A DNA stretch of 64,000 bases from Pseudoteredinibacter isoporae (GTDB lineage: Bacteria > Pseudomonadota > Gammaproteobacteria > Pseudomonadales > Cellvibrionaceae). This document shows positions 43,518-53,113 of the stretch, piece after piece (position 1 is the first letter of the stretch; every line of letters starts with the position of its first letter). Made by a program: the position numbers and the translations under genes. Location of the stretch: NCBI RefSeq assembly GCF_011602085.1, contig NZ_JAAONY010000001.1, forward strand, positions 1,302,001-1,366,000. The letters are read 5' to 3'. Under the pieces are notes generated by a model. That model did no database searches, was not told the DNA's origin, and saw only the letters and a program-made list of their open reading frames with translations.

Positions 43518-46500
43518 ATGAACGGTAATACGAGAATGGAAAAGTTTTTACAAAAAGTTATGGTGATTTCGTCGGGAATGTTTTTGGGTGCCAGTGTCGC
43601 CAGCGCAGCTCCCGGCCAAATCGCTTCCCAGCCATTGTTTGTTGGTAAAACCCCTCAATCAAACATTATGTTCCTGGTGGATGACTCCGGCAGTATGGGG
43701 TGGGAATATTTAATTACCAACTACGCGGCTTATAACGCCAATACTGAACTTTGGCACTGCACGGCAATTAATGCTATGTGGTATAACGCAAATTTGTATC
43801 GTGAAAAAGCGGCTGATCCTGAGAATGATACAGAAGAAAAGCGTTTAGCCTATACGCCGTGGCGAGGGGTTGATGCGTTTAATAATGAATACACTACCCG
43901 CACATTGACCACGGCTACAAGGGATCCGCATGAGGACCCCAACGATTACGAAAATATTCGTAATATGTATTTTTATGAATGGGTTGATGAGATTGTGGCT
44001 GATGGCAAAGGAAATGGCCGCTACGATCCAGGTGAGTGTAAAACAAATAATCCTATATACGCTAAAGATTTACCAGCTGAGCAGCAGAAAGACTTCGCGA
44101 ATTGGTATACGTATTATCGTAAACGTGATTATGTGGCGAAACGAGCATTGTCACAAATTATTATCGAAAGTAATGCCCGTATGGGGCTGGCAACTTTGCA
44201 CAATAATGACTCCGTTGGTGTTCCTATTAAGAATGTTGATGATCTAAGTACGCCGATCGTCAGTAGTAATCGCAATAATAAAAATGCGTTAATGCAGAGT
44301 TTATTTGAGATTCGCCCTAGTGGAGGAACGCCTCTGCGCAGAAGTTTAGAGCGTGTAGGTAAATATTTTCACAAAAACCAGACTACTCCGAACGAGCTAT
44401 TTGGCTCGTCTGCACCATCACCTATTTTGTCTTCCGCGGATAATGGTGCGTGCCAACAAAACTTTGCAGTAGTGATGAGTGATGGCTTTTGGAATGGTGG
44501 CAACCCTAGTGTGGGTAATGCGGATAATGACGGTAATAGTAACTTTGACGGCGGCAAATATGGCGATGGCTATTCTAACACCCTTGCTGATGTGGCCATG
44601 CACTATTACGAAGGCGACTTGGCTCCAGGCTTGCCCGATTTGGTTGGTCCTGAGCCTGAAGCTGGAGTGACTCCTGACCCGCTTCTTAATCGTGCGCAAC
44701 ATTTGGTTAGCTATACTGTTGCATTTGGTGTTAATGGCACACTTGATGAACCTCCTGCTGACGGAAGTTGGCCTCAGCCCGTGGGTAACCAGTCTACAAC
44801 CATCGATGATATGCTGCATGCGGCTTACAACTCCAGAGGGGAGTTTCTGAGCGCAAAGAACCCTCAGGAGCTTATTCAGCGTCTTTCTGATGCCATTAAT
44901 TCGATTAAAAGTAAAGTTGGCTCATCATCTGGCATTGCTTTAAATAGCTCTTCTATCAGTTCAGATTCGGCTGTCTTTAAAGCTGTGTTTGCACCTGAAA
45001 AAGCTTGGTCGGGTGATTTGATCAGGCAGAAACTACAAAGAAATAGCTCTGGAGACTTTACATTAACGGATGAGTGGTCTGCTGCTGAAAAGTTAAAATC
45101 GGTTGCTCCGGGAGCTCGCCAGATCCTGACCTACAATGGTACCAAAGGCATACCTTTCCGCTTTCCAAGCAACTACGTCTCTCCATCGGATATTGAGTTG
45201 TCAGCTGGTCAAATTAATGACTTGCTGAAGAATGCCCCCCATGCTTCAGCGTCGACTGCTTCTGAAATCGATGATAATAGAACTTATGGCGAGCGTTTGC
45301 TGAACTACTTGCGAGGTGATCATACCTATGAACGAGGTGTTGCCGATAATACAACTATTGCTAGCAACTTTAATAAAGAGTTCCGTAATCGTGTCGGTGA
45401 GCGTTTAGGTGATATCGCGCATTCTACTCCTGAGTATGTGGCTGGGCCAAACGAGAACTATCCAGACAAAATCGAAGGGGAGGACAATTCAAAGTCCTAT
45501 ATTGCTTTTGCCAAATCAAAGCAGAATCGTAGAAAAATGGTTTATGTTGGCGCGAACGATGGCATGCTTCACGGTTTTGATGCCGAAAATGGTGATGAAC
45601 GTTTTGCCTATGTGCCCTCCCAGGTGTTTAATGAGAATGCCGCGTTTGGTTTGCATTATCTCTCATCTGTGAGTTATTCCCATATTCCTTATGTAGACGG
45701 CGCTGTTACTGTTCGTGATGTTTATGTAAATGGTGCTTGGCGATCGTATCTAGTTGGTGCATTGAGAGGTGGTGGGCGTGGCATCTATGTGCTTGATGTG
45801 ACAAATCCGGATACAGTGACGGAAGCCAATGCCGAGAGCAAAGTTATTAAAGAGTTTACTCATAATGATCTAGGTTTCACCTTTAGCGAGCCTGCCATTG
45901 TTCGGTTAAATGATGGTCGGTGGGCAGCCATTATGGGGAATGGCTACAACAGTGGCCCTAATAGTGATGGACATGCCAAACTATTTATTGTCTACCTAGA
46001 CAATGCCAGTGGTGGTACTACGCCTGCTTTCCGTATCTTGGAAACCAAGAATTCTAGTGACCCGAACTTGATTGCTGCAGGTAATTGTGAGGATGTGGCA
46101 AGTGACTGTAACGGCTTGTCTACCCCACTGGTGTTAGATCTCGACAATGATTACATTGCAGATCGGGTTTATGCTGGTGATTTGCACGGCAATATGTGGG
46201 CATTTGACCTGACAGGAAGTGCAGACAATTGGGGGGTCGCGCATAAGGACGGTAGTAGCCTTAATGAGCCATTGTTCACTGCATGCTATCAATCCCCTTG
46301 TGATTCCAATGGTAAGGTTGCGAACCGACAGCCTATTACCAGTATGCCAGTAGTTAAGTCTCATCGTTTTAGATTGTCGCAGCAACATGTTCCGAGTTTG
46401 CTAGTGTACTTCGGCACGGGCCAGTTTATTGCTAACGGAGATCAGGCCATTAATGATCAACAGTCGGCCTATGCTGTTTGGGATTCAGGTGCTGGTGGTT

Positions 46501-46976
46501 TGACTCGTAATAACCTGCAAGCTCAAACTGCAACTACAACTGCCAGTGGTCGCATCATGACTAATCATGCTGTTGATTATGACGATAATTTGAACGAAGC
46601 CGGGTGGCTTATTGATTTGCCTTCCGATCGCGAGCGAATTATTAATCCGTTTGTGACCGGTAGTTCTGTTGTTGTATTCGGTAGCATTATTCCGGATGCT
46701 GCGACCTGTGAAGGTAATCCTAGTGGCTTCTTAATGGCGGTTGACGCATTTACCGGCGGACAACCTCCGTTTGAGGTATTTACCAACGCACATATTGGTT
46801 CAGTTCCTTTGGCGGGAATCAAACTGGATAATATGCCTGGTGCGCTATCCCCGATTGCAGACACTGATGGTAATACCAAGGTGGCGTATGCTGATCAGGA
46901 AGGTAATGTGCAGTTTATTACCTTGAAAGGTTCCGGTAGTCCTGCCAGGGTTACCTCATGGACTAATTTGAAGTAA
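43518..46976 (+). CDS. pilY1: Type IV pilus tip-associated adhesin PilY1
   Basis: A 1152-residue exported protein. Signal peptide to about residue 32 (ASAAP). The N-terminal region has a von Willebrand A-like domain with the metal motif DDSGSMG. The C-terminal PilC/PilY1 beta-propeller (about residues 560-1130) has a calcium loop DLDNDYIAD at about 874-882, followed by GDLHGNMWAFD. PilY1 sits at the pilus tip, controls extension and retraction, and acts in surface sensing and c-di-GMP signalling. The gene looks AT-richer than its ileS/lspA neighbours. Confidence 0.93.
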   Translation: MNGNTRMEKFLQKVMVISSGMFLGASVASAAPGQIASQPLFVGKTPQSNIMFLVDDSGSMGWEYLITNYAAYNANTELWHCTAINAMWYNANLYREKAADPENDTEEKRLAYTPWRGVDAFNNEYTTRTLTTATRDPHEDPNDYENIRNMYFYEWVDEIVADGKGNGRYDPGECKTNNPIYAKDLPAEQQKDFANWYTYYRKRDYVAKRALSQIIIESNARMGLATLHNNDSVGVPIKNVDDLSTPIVSSNRNNKNALMQSLFEIRPSGGTPLRRSLERVGKYFHKNQTTPNELFGSSAPSPILSSADNGACQQNFAVVMSDGFWNGGNPSVGNADNDGNSNFDGGKYGDGYSNTLADVAMHYYEGDLAPGLPDLVGPEPEAGVTPDPLLNRAQHLVSYTVAFGVNGTLDEPPADGSWPQPVGNQSTTIDDMLHAAYNSRGEFLSAKNPQELIQRLSDAINSIKSKVGSSSGIALNSSSISSDSAVFKAVFAPEKAWSGDLIRQKLQRNSSGDFTLTDEWSAAEKLKSVAPGARQILTYNGTKGIPFRFPSNYVSPSDIELSAGQINDLLKNAPHASASTASEIDDNRTYGERLLNYLRGDHTYERGVADNTTIASNFNKEFRNRVGERLGDIAHSTPEYVAGPNENYPDKIEGEDNSKSYIAFAKSKQNRRKMVYVGANDGMLHGFDAENGDERFAYVPSQVFNENAAFGLHYLSSVSYSHIPYVDGAVTVRDVYVNGAWRSYLVGALRGGGRGIYVLDVTNPDTVTEANAESKVIKEFTHNDLGFTFSEPAIVRLNDGRWAAIMGNGYNSGPNSDGHAKLFIVYLDNASGGTTPAFRILETKNSSDPNLIAAGNCEDVASDCNGLSTPLVLDLDNDYIADRVYAGDLHGNMWAFDLTGSADNWGVAHKDGSSLNEPLFTACYQSPCDSNGKVANRQPITSMPVVKSHRFRLSQQHVPSLLVYFGTGQFIANGDQAINDQQSAYAVWDSGAGGLTRNNLQAQTATTTASGRIMTNHAVDYDDNLNEAGWLIDLPSDRERIINPFVTGSSVVVFGSIIPDAATCEGNPSGFLMAVDAFTGGQPPFEVFTNAHIGSVPLAGIKLDNMPGALSPIADTDGNTKVAYADQEGNVQFITLKGSGSPARVTSWTNLK

Positions 46977-46986
46977 GGAGCGCGAG

Positions 46987-47307
46987 ATGAGATTGTTTGC
47001 CATTGTATGTGTGCTGGTACTTACAGTTTTTTCTGTACCTGCGCTATCTCAAGGAAATGAAGGGTCTCAGCCAGTTCAATTGGTGGGGCTACTTCGTGGC
47101 ACGATTGATTATGTTCATCATGATAAGCAACAGCTGGTTATTAGTGATCGACGTTTCACTATGCCATTGAACTTTAAGGTAACTGATACGAAAGGGAAGA
47201 GTATTACTCGCTTTGGTGTCAAGGTTGGACAGAGTGTCGAGTATTTCGTGCGATATGAGGAAAAGTCGAATATCTTTTATGTTGATCGACTGAAGCTGCT
47301 AAACTAA
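46987..47307 (+). CDS. pilY2: PilY2-like small exported protein
   Basis: A 106-residue protein with a signal peptide (ends VPALSQ) and a compact beta domain (GLLRGTIDYVHHDKQQLVIS). It lies between pilY1 and pilE, the place and size of PilY2 in Pseudomonas, and is assigned largely on that. PilY2 is needed for full pilus biogenesis but its mechanism is unknown. Confidence 0.8.
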   Translation: MRLFAIVCVLVLTVFSVPALSQGNEGSQPVQLVGLLRGTIDYVHHDKQQLVISDRRFTMPLNFKVTDTKGKSITRFGVKVGQSVEYFVRYEEKSNIFYVDRLKLLN

Positions 47308-47345
47308 ACCAATGTTTATCTATTAAGGCCCGATAGGAGGGGTTT

Positions 47346-47834
47346 ATGGCAGCGTCAAATCATGCCATGCGAGGGTTTTCGCTGGTTGAATTGATGATCG
47401 TTGTAGTGATTATTGGTATTATCGCATCGGTCGCAATTCCATACTTTGGGGAAGCTGGGATGCGTGGTAAGCGTGTTGAGGCAAAGGAGATTTTGCTGAA
47501 GGCGGCCTCCAAACAGGAGCAGTTCTTTGCTCAATATGTTTCCTATACCAACGTAATAAAGGGAACGAGTACCTGCTCTGGTGTGGCATGTGGCTTGGGT
47601 CTTGAAGATGATTTAAGCGAGAATGAAAACTATAAGTTATCTATAACCGTTGGCCCGGTGGGCTGTCAGGCAGGCTCGGATACTGCGCCTATGTGTAGAA
47701 CCTATACCTTAACGGCTACTCCGGAAGGTGGCTTTAACGATAGCGAATGTCAGGCTCTAACCTATACCAATGCAGGCGTAAGGGGCGTGAAAAACGTTAC
47801 TAATCAAACCAAAATCAAAAAGTGCTGGCGCTAA
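47346..47834 (+). CDS. pilE: Type IV minor pilin PilE
   Basis: A 162-residue prepilin: leader to RG, then FSLVELMIVVVIIGIIASVA with Glu at +5. The C-terminal disulfide-type region contains paired cysteines (STCSGVAC, GCQ, MCR, ECQ, KCW). It closes the operon; a strong terminator follows. This is the minor PilE of Pseudomonas type rather than the major pilin, which is not in the window. Confidence 0.9.
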   Translation: MAASNHAMRGFSLVELMIVVVIIGIIASVAIPYFGEAGMRGKRVEAKEILLKAASKQEQFFAQYVSYTNVIKGTSTCSGVACGLGLEDDLSENENYKLSITVGPVGCQAGSDTAPMCRTYTLTATPEGGFNDSECQALTYTNAGVRGVKNVTNQTKIKKCWR

Positions 47835-47855
47835 GCTGCGAACACTGACTTGATT

Positions 47856-47886
47856 AAAAGGCCAAGTGAAGATCACTTGGCCTTTT
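47856..47886. terminator. Bidirectional terminator of pilE and the facing fimT-like gene
   Basis: AAAAGGCCAAGTGA and TCACTTGGCCTTTT are exact inverse copies with a 3-base loop; T runs follow on both strands. The stop codon of the minus-strand gene (47873-47875) is inside the right arm. Confidence 0.9.
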
Positions 47887-48445
47887 TCTTTTTGCAAAAC
47901 TTCTTTCTGTGCTCATGCTTGAATGCTATGCGAGGTCGCCCAGCACGGTTGATTTTTATTTGCCGATGGTTAATTCCCGGGTCGATAGGTGGGCAATAGG
48001 CAAACGTGCCATTGTGATAGTTAGTGCTTCCATCGGGTCGGTACTGAATGTAGTACTTGGGGTTTCGGAATGCGCTCCACTCGATGTAGGCGCCGCTTTG
48101 CAGGCCACTGCGGACATGAATGATCTCTTCGTTTTTTGAGCGTTTGCCATTTTTATTGTCATCAATAAAAACCATGAGCTGATCGTCCCAGCGCCGACTG
48201 CAAACTTTTCCGTCGCTCGTCGGACAGAGTGTGGCAATTCTTCGAGATTGAACAGCTGCGGCTCGAGTTGCTTGAAGGGCGCCGAGAAGTTGGCGGGCGC
48301 TATTTTCGGCATTACTTTTGTGAAAGAAACTGCGCATATTTGGCATGGCGAGCGCGCCGATAATTGCCATCAGCACAATGATGATAAGCATTTCTATAAT
48401 GCTGAATCCATTTGCACGAATAGTTTCTTGAGGTTGATGTGTCAT
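47873..48445 (-). CDS. Second FimT/GspH-type pseudopilin, convergent to pilE
   Basis: A 190-residue prepilin with leader ending ANG|FSIIEMLIIIVLMAIIGAL, Glu at +5, and a GspH/FimT-like domain (MVFIDDNKNGKR). The C-terminus is unusually basic (KHEHRKKFCKKKKAK). It lies on the opposite strand to the main minor-pilin operon and next to pilRS. It is a paralogue of fimU and could be an alternative GspH-like minor pilin. Its ribosome binding site is in a strong hairpin just before the start. Confidence 0.85.
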   Translation of the reverse strand: MTHQPQETIRANGFSIIEMLIIIVLMAIIGALAMPNMRSFFHKSNAENSARQLLGALQATRAAAVQSRRIATLCPTSDGKVCSRRWDDQLMVFIDDNKNGKRSKNEEIIHVRSGLQSGAYIEWSAFRNPKYYIQYRPDGSTNYHNGTFAYCPPIDPGINHRQIKINRAGRPRIAFKHEHRKKFCKKKKAK

Positions 48446-48447
48446 AA

Positions 48448-48477
48448 CTTGTCCTCGTTTGTGATACGAGGCACAAG
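48448..48477 (-). promoter_or_regulatory. Hairpin hiding the ribosome binding site of the fimT-like gene
   Basis: In the minus-strand mRNA, CTTGT-g-CCTCGT pairs with ACGAGG-ACAAG (11 pairs, one bulged base, 7-base loop). The right arm contains GAGG, the Shine-Dalgarno sequence, seven bases before the ATG. Translation should be low unless the stem opens. Confidence 0.6.
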
Positions 48478-48556
48478 CTACTGCTTTCGGGCATCAACGA
48501 CACTAAGGCAAGAGCGGCTCTTTGGCCCAGCCTTTGTCAGCCAAAGGGTGTTTGGT

Positions 48557-49912
48557 TTAGGCGTCTTCTAAGCCCAGTTTCTTAAGTCTATAGCGGAACG
48601 ATCGAAAAGTAATGCCAAGACTCTCCGCAGCAGCGGTTTTATTCCAACGACACTCTTCGAGGGCGCTCAGCAGAAACTCTTTTTCGATTTCGATGAGGTA
48701 TTCGTCCAGGCTCCGACCATCGAGGGCGTGTTTCTGATGGCTGGGCTGGTTTGTGCTGGGCGGCGTTTCGTTGATAAACAAATCCGCTTCATTAATCACA
48801 TCATCTTCGCAAAGGGTGAATGCCCTTTCCAAAATATTCTCCAGTTCTCGAATATTTCCCGGGAAGTGATAGTGATGGAGTCTCTGCTTCGCCTTTTCGC
48901 TTAATGCGGCTGGGTCCAGGCCGATGTCATTGGCGATGCGATTGAGAAAATAATCACACAGCGCAGCAATGTCTTCTTTGCGCTCACGAAGTGCAGGTAC
49001 GGAAACTTCGATGACATTAATACGGTAGAACAGGTCGCTGCGGAAACGTTGCGAGGCGACCTCGGCTTGCAGATCTTTGTGGGTTGCGCTCAGGATGCGA
49101 ACGTTTATTGAAATTTCTGCTTGTGCACCAATGGGACGAATCGCTTTCTCTTGAATGGCGCGCAGCAGTTTTACTTGCATGTCCAGGGGAAGGTCGGCCA
49201 CTTCGTCAAGAAACAGGGTGCCGCCATCGGCGGCCTGAAACAGGCCGATTTTGTCCTGATGGGCACCGGTGAAGGCGCCTTTTTTATGGCCGAAAAATTC
49301 ACTTTCCATCAGTTCTGCGGGAATGGCTCCGCAGTTTACGGGAATAAACGGGCCTTCAGCTCGAGGGCCCTGGTAATGAATAGAGCGGGCGACCACCTCT
49401 TTACCACTGCCCGACTCACCGGAAATATAAATGGGGGCCTGGGATTGAGCCAGCTTGCGAATTTGTTTTTTCAAACGCTTGGTGGCCTCGGATTCCCCGA
49501 CAAAGCTGGGACCTTTTTGCTTGGCTGATTTCGCAGCTTTGCCCTTTACTTCAAGCGCGCTGTGCACCAGTGAACGCAATTGTTCGAGGTTAACAGGCTT
49601 GGATACGAAGTCGTAGGCTCCGGCTTTCATCGCGGTGATGGCGGTATCGGTGTTGCCATGGGCGGTAAATACCGCAACTGGCAGAGGGTAGCTCAGGCCC
49701 TGTATAGCGCGGACCAGCTCAATGCCATCGCCATCCGGTAACTTTAAATCGGTCAGGCAAAGGTCAAACTCTTCTTCTTGTAATAGTTTGCGAGCGCTCT
49801 GACAGTCACCTGCTGCGATGGTGTCGAGGCCCATGCGACCCAAAGTAATTTCCAGCAATTCACGGATATCGGGCTCATCATCGATAACTAAAACTCTGCG
49901 TGCCTTGCTCAT
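48557..49912 (-). CDS. pilR: Sigma-54 response regulator PilR
   Basis: A 451-residue NtrC-type regulator. Receiver domain 1-125 with phospho-acceptor D55 (LTDLKLPD); AAA+ domain with Walker A GESGSGKE, the sigma-54 contact GAFTGA and [11 protein letters not shown]; Fis-type helix-turn-helix at the end ([20 protein letters not shown]). In Pseudomonas it activates the major pilin gene. It overlaps pilS by four bases. Confidence 0.93.
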   Translation of the reverse strand: MSKARRVLVIDDEPDIRELLEITLGRMGLDTIAAGDCQSARKLLQEEEFDLCLTDLKLPDGDGIELVRAIQGLSYPLPVAVFTAHGNTDTAITAMKAGAYDFVSKPVNLEQLRSLVHSALEVKGKAAKSAKQKGPSFVGESEATKRLKKQIRKLAQSQAPIYISGESGSGKEVVARSIHYQGPRAEGPFIPVNCGAIPAELMESEFFGHKKGAFTGAHQDKIGLFQAADGGTLFLDEVADLPLDMQVKLLRAIQEKAIRPIGAQAEISINVRILSATHKDLQAEVASQRFRSDLFYRINVIEVSVPALRERKEDIAALCDYFLNRIANDIGLDPAALSEKAKQRLHHYHFPGNIRELENILERAFTLCEDDVINEADLFINETPPSTNQPSHQKHALDGRSLDEYLIEIEKEFLLSALEECRWNKTAAAESLGITFRSFRYRLKKLGLEDA

Positions 49913-51495
49913 TGCAATAATGCCTCTGGGTCTGGAAAACGAAGCCGAATACAGTTGTGTCCTGGGCGACTTTCTTTAATAAAAATGGAAACTTGATTAG
50001 CTTCGCACAGTTCTTTTACGAGAAACAGGCCAAGCCCTGAGCCGGCATGGTGGGTTGTGTAAAAGGGCTCAAAAACTTTGCTGCGTTCCTTTTCTGGAAT
50101 GCCTGGGCCACTGTCGATAATATCGATGATTGGCCGTTGGGTTTCCTTCTCTCTGTCGAGTACCAGCTCGACCTTGGCGTTGCCACTGTGTTCTTCGCTG
50201 TATCGTACCCCATTGTCAACCAGGTTGCTCAGTACTTGATCCATCTGATGCGGGTCGCAGGCACTGTTTAAATCGTTCGCCAGAGAGTGGGTGCTTATAT
50301 AGGCGCCATTCTCACTGCTGTAGCGTTTGCAAAATTCATTACACCACTGATTGAGTTCTACGGCTTTGGCATTTGCGGCTCTTCGGCGTGACATCTGCAG
50401 CACACTTTCAATAATGCCGTTTACCCGCAGACAATGGCTGTCGATGATTTCGGTCAGGCGTTTGTCGGCTTCATGAATTTCAGGGGATTCCTGCAGAAGC
50501 TGATTAGCGTGGCTCAGTGCACCCAATGGATTACGAATCTCATGTGCGATGGATGCAGTTAGGCGACCAAGCGAGGCGAGTTTGAGTTGCTGGGCTTGGT
50601 TATGTATCTGGCGGTTATCATCAATAAAGATGAGTGTGTCTTCGCCTTGTTGCACAAAACCGATTCTGAGTTCCTGGGGGTTGTTATGAAACTGAATGAT
50701 TTGCGCCGTGTTCTGGGGCTTTTCCTGCCACTGTTTTAAGTGTTCTTGAAGGTCGGGTAATTGATCCAGAGAAAACGGAAGCTCTGGTAAATCGCTTTCA
50801 TAATTCAACAGAAGTTTGGCGGACTGATTAATAATTTCAACTTCGTTGTTTTTATTGACTACCACGATACCGGTATACAGTCGGGCCACAATTCGATGGG
50901 TTAATTGTTCAAGGTAACGAGCATGAGCTGCCTGCTCCAACGCGGCCCGTTCACTCAAGTGCAAACGAAGGCTCACGTTCTGGAAAATTCCCGATACCAA
51001 AAAGAGCAGAGCACCAATGGCACCCGCGGAAAACACATTACGCTGATCTATCGGAGATATCAGCAACTCACTGGTCAGCAGAAAGATGCTTGCCAGCGCG
51101 GCGAGGGCGTAATGAATTTGCCCTTGTATGAAAAGGCTCGCGGTAATAACCGTGATAAAAAACAGATACCCCAAACCGCTGCTGGTGCCACCGCTGCTAT
51201 AGGTGAGCAGGCTGATAAATAACAAGTCGACAACAATGGTAGCGAATACCTGTTCGGTACGTGCAGTCTGTGAGCCCCACCAAACTCGCACAAGGCTGAA
51301 CGCGCTCAGCAGGCAGTAGGCAATAGCGGTATGAAAAAACAATCTCGGATCACTGGAGCCGAAAATATCCCGGCTTATGCCGCCAGCGAACATGGCCAGC
51401 AGCAGTGCGCTAAGAACAAAGCGATAGTAGCTGTAAACCCTGAGAATTCGCAGGCTGGATTCCGGTAAGCGATTCGGGGCTTCGGCTGTGCTCAT
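49909..51495 (-). CDS. pilS: Sensor histidine kinase PilS
   Basis: A 528-residue kinase: about six N-terminal membrane helices (residues 25-175), a PAS-like linker (about 195-290), then the HisKA segment SIAHEIRNPLGAL with H318 and the ATPase boxes VDNGVRYSEEH and DIIDSGPGIPE ... GSGLGLFLVKEL. It works with PilR; in other bacteria it senses pilin level in the membrane. It begins five bases after nadE on the same strand. Confidence 0.93.
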   Translation of the reverse strand: MSTAEAPNRLPESSLRILRVYSYYRFVLSALLLAMFAGGISRDIFGSSDPRLFFHTAIAYCLLSAFSLVRVWWGSQTARTEQVFATIVVDLLFISLLTYSSGGTSSGLGYLFFITVITASLFIQGQIHYALAALASIFLLTSELLISPIDQRNVFSAGAIGALLFLVSGIFQNVSLRLHLSERAALEQAAHARYLEQLTHRIVARLYTGIVVVNKNNEVEIINQSAKLLLNYESDLPELPFSLDQLPDLQEHLKQWQEKPQNTAQIIQFHNNPQELRIGFVQQGEDTLIFIDDNRQIHNQAQQLKLASLGRLTASIAHEIRNPLGALSHANQLLQESPEIHEADKRLTEIIDSHCLRVNGIIESVLQMSRRRAANAKAVELNQWCNEFCKRYSSENGAYISTHSLANDLNSACDPHQMDQVLSNLVDNGVRYSEEHSGNAKVELVLDREKETQRPIIDIIDSGPGIPEKERSKVFEPFYTTHHAGSGLGLFLVKELCEANQVSIFIKESRPGHNCIRLRFPDPEALLQ

Positions 51496-51500
51496 GGAAA

Positions 51501-52340
51501 TTAAATATCCAGATCGTAAACGGTGGGAATGGCCTCGCGCTTATGCTGAGTACGTAGGTAGATTTGAATCAGTTTTGCCTCAACGTCTGGATCCTGGTTT
51601 TTGCCTTCCAGAAAATCATCAATTTGTGCGTAGGATAAACCGAGAGCCTGCTCATCGGCTTTTTGTGGTTCCAAACATTCAAGGTCAGCTGTTGGCGTCT
51701 TGTGGACCAGCAGTTCAGGCGCGCCCAAATAAGCCGCAAGCTGACGAACCTGACGTTTGCTCAAGCCAAACAGCGGTGCCATGTCGCAGGCTCCGTCGCC
51801 CCATTTGGTGTAAAAGCCGGTGATGTTTTCCGCAGAGTGGTCGGTGCCCAACACCAAGCCGTTGTACAAGCCGGCAATTTCATATTGCACAAGCATGCGA
51901 CAGCGAGCTTTTACATTGCCTTTGACAAAATCCTGTTGCGCGTCGCTGCCTTGATCCAGACCAGCGTCAGCGATGGCTGATAGTGTCGAGGCATGAGCGC
52001 CATCGGCGGCATCTTTTATATTGACGCTGAGTGAATGGCTTGGCTGGATAAAGCGCAGGGAGAGTTGAGCTTCATCCTCATCCTTTTGAGTGCCGTAGGG
52101 CAGGCGTACGGCAATAAACTGATAGTCAGCTGCCTGTTCCTGATTTAATTCATCGATCGCCAATTGAGCCAATCGACCGCAAGTGGTGGAGTCCACACCG
52201 CCACTGATACCCAGCACAAGCGTTTTGCTCTTGGCCTGTAGCAGCATGGCCTTAATAAAAGCAACTCGGCGTGCCACTTCTCGTGCCGGATCAATTTCCG
52301 GGAGCACTTTCATTTCGGCAATAATGTCTGCGGCTTGCAT
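51501..52340 (-). CDS. nadE: NAD synthetase, ammonia-dependent
   Basis: A 279-residue NadE. ATP pyrophosphatase P-loop [13 protein letters not shown]; the C-terminal region [21 protein letters not shown] is the usual NAD-site segment. It amidates deamido-NAD with ammonia and has no glutaminase domain. It is the first gene of the nadE-pilS-pilR unit (5-base gap, then a 4-base overlap), so pilSR share its promoter at least partly. Confidence 0.94.
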   Translation of the reverse strand: MQAADIIAEMKVLPEIDPAREVARRVAFIKAMLLQAKSKTLVLGISGGVDSTTCGRLAQLAIDELNQEQAADYQFIAVRLPYGTQKDEDEAQLSLRFIQPSHSLSVNIKDAADGAHASTLSAIADAGLDQGSDAQQDFVKGNVKARCRMLVQYEIAGLYNGLVLGTDHSAENITGFYTKWGDGACDMAPLFGLSKRQVRQLAAYLGAPELLVHKTPTADLECLEPQKADEQALGLSYAQIDDFLEGKNQDPDVEAKLIQIYLRTQHKREAIPTVYDLDI

Positions 52341-52446
52341 AGTTTTATCTCGCTTGGTTGGGCGTTAGAATGAGCAGGGGACATTTTATGCCATTCGCCG
52401 CTTCAGCGAAATATATGTGCAGCTATGGGTTTTTGGGGAAATACGC

Positions 52447-53073
52447 TTGAAAGATAATGAAACAGGTTGGTTGCACCATATTCGGGCATGCCCATCTCCG
52501 AATTTTAATCAGCGCCCGGATATTTCGGACATATCCCTGTTGGTCATCCATAACATCAGCCTACCCCCGGGAGAGTTTGGTGCAAAATATATTGAAGATT
52601 TCTTTTGCAATCAGCTTGATTGCACGGCCCATGACTATTTCGAGACCATCGCCGGCCTTGAAGTCTCCGCCCATTTTTTGATCGATCGCAAAGGCGATAT
52701 CACACAGTTTGTCGATATCTTCGAGCGTGCCTGGCACGCGGGGAAATCCTGTTTTGCCGGACGAGAAAACTGTAACGACTTCAGTATTGGCATTGAACTG
52801 GAGGGTTGCGACGATCAAACCTATACCAATGTTCAGTACCAGGCCCTGGCGCGTCTGAGTCTTGAGCTTGTAGAGTGCTGCCCGAAGATTGTTCAACAAG
52901 ATGGGGGTGTGGTATCCGGTAATGCATCAAATATGTCGGGCTTTAATATCTGCGGGCACAGTGATATTGCCCCCGGCCGAAAAACCGATCCGGGCCCTTG
53001 TTTCGATTGGGCGCGTTATGAAAACGAATTCCGACAACTTTTTACGTTGGCTGGTGATAAATCGGGCAACTAA
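52447..53073 (+). CDS. ampD: 1,6-anhydro-N-acetylmuramyl-L-alanine amidase AmpD
   Basis: A zinc amidase of the cytoplasm. TTG at 52447 behind GGGGAAA gives 208 residues starting KDNETGWL, matching the usual AmpD start; a GTG at 52417 would add ten residues. Zinc ligands lie in VIHNISLPPGEFG and GHSDIAPGRKTDPGP. Compared with E. coli AmpD there is an insert of about 17 residues (QDGGVVSGNASNMSGFN) just before the GHSDIAPG motif. It removes the peptide from anhydro-muropeptides and so keeps ampC-type regulators off. Start of an ampD-ampE pair, 41 bases apart. Confidence 0.93.
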   Translation: MKDNETGWLHHIRACPSPNFNQRPDISDISLLVIHNISLPPGEFGAKYIEDFFCNQLDCTAHDYFETIAGLEVSAHFLIDRKGDITQFVDIFERAWHAGKSCFAGRENCNDFSIGIELEGCDDQTYTNVQYQALARLSLELVECCPKIVQQDGGVVSGNASNMSGFNICGHSDIAPGRKTDPGPCFDWARYENEFRQLFTLAGDKSGN

Positions 53074-53113
53074 CCTCGTCTAAGCAGAGAGACCTTTAAA
53101 AGCGGGTGATACT

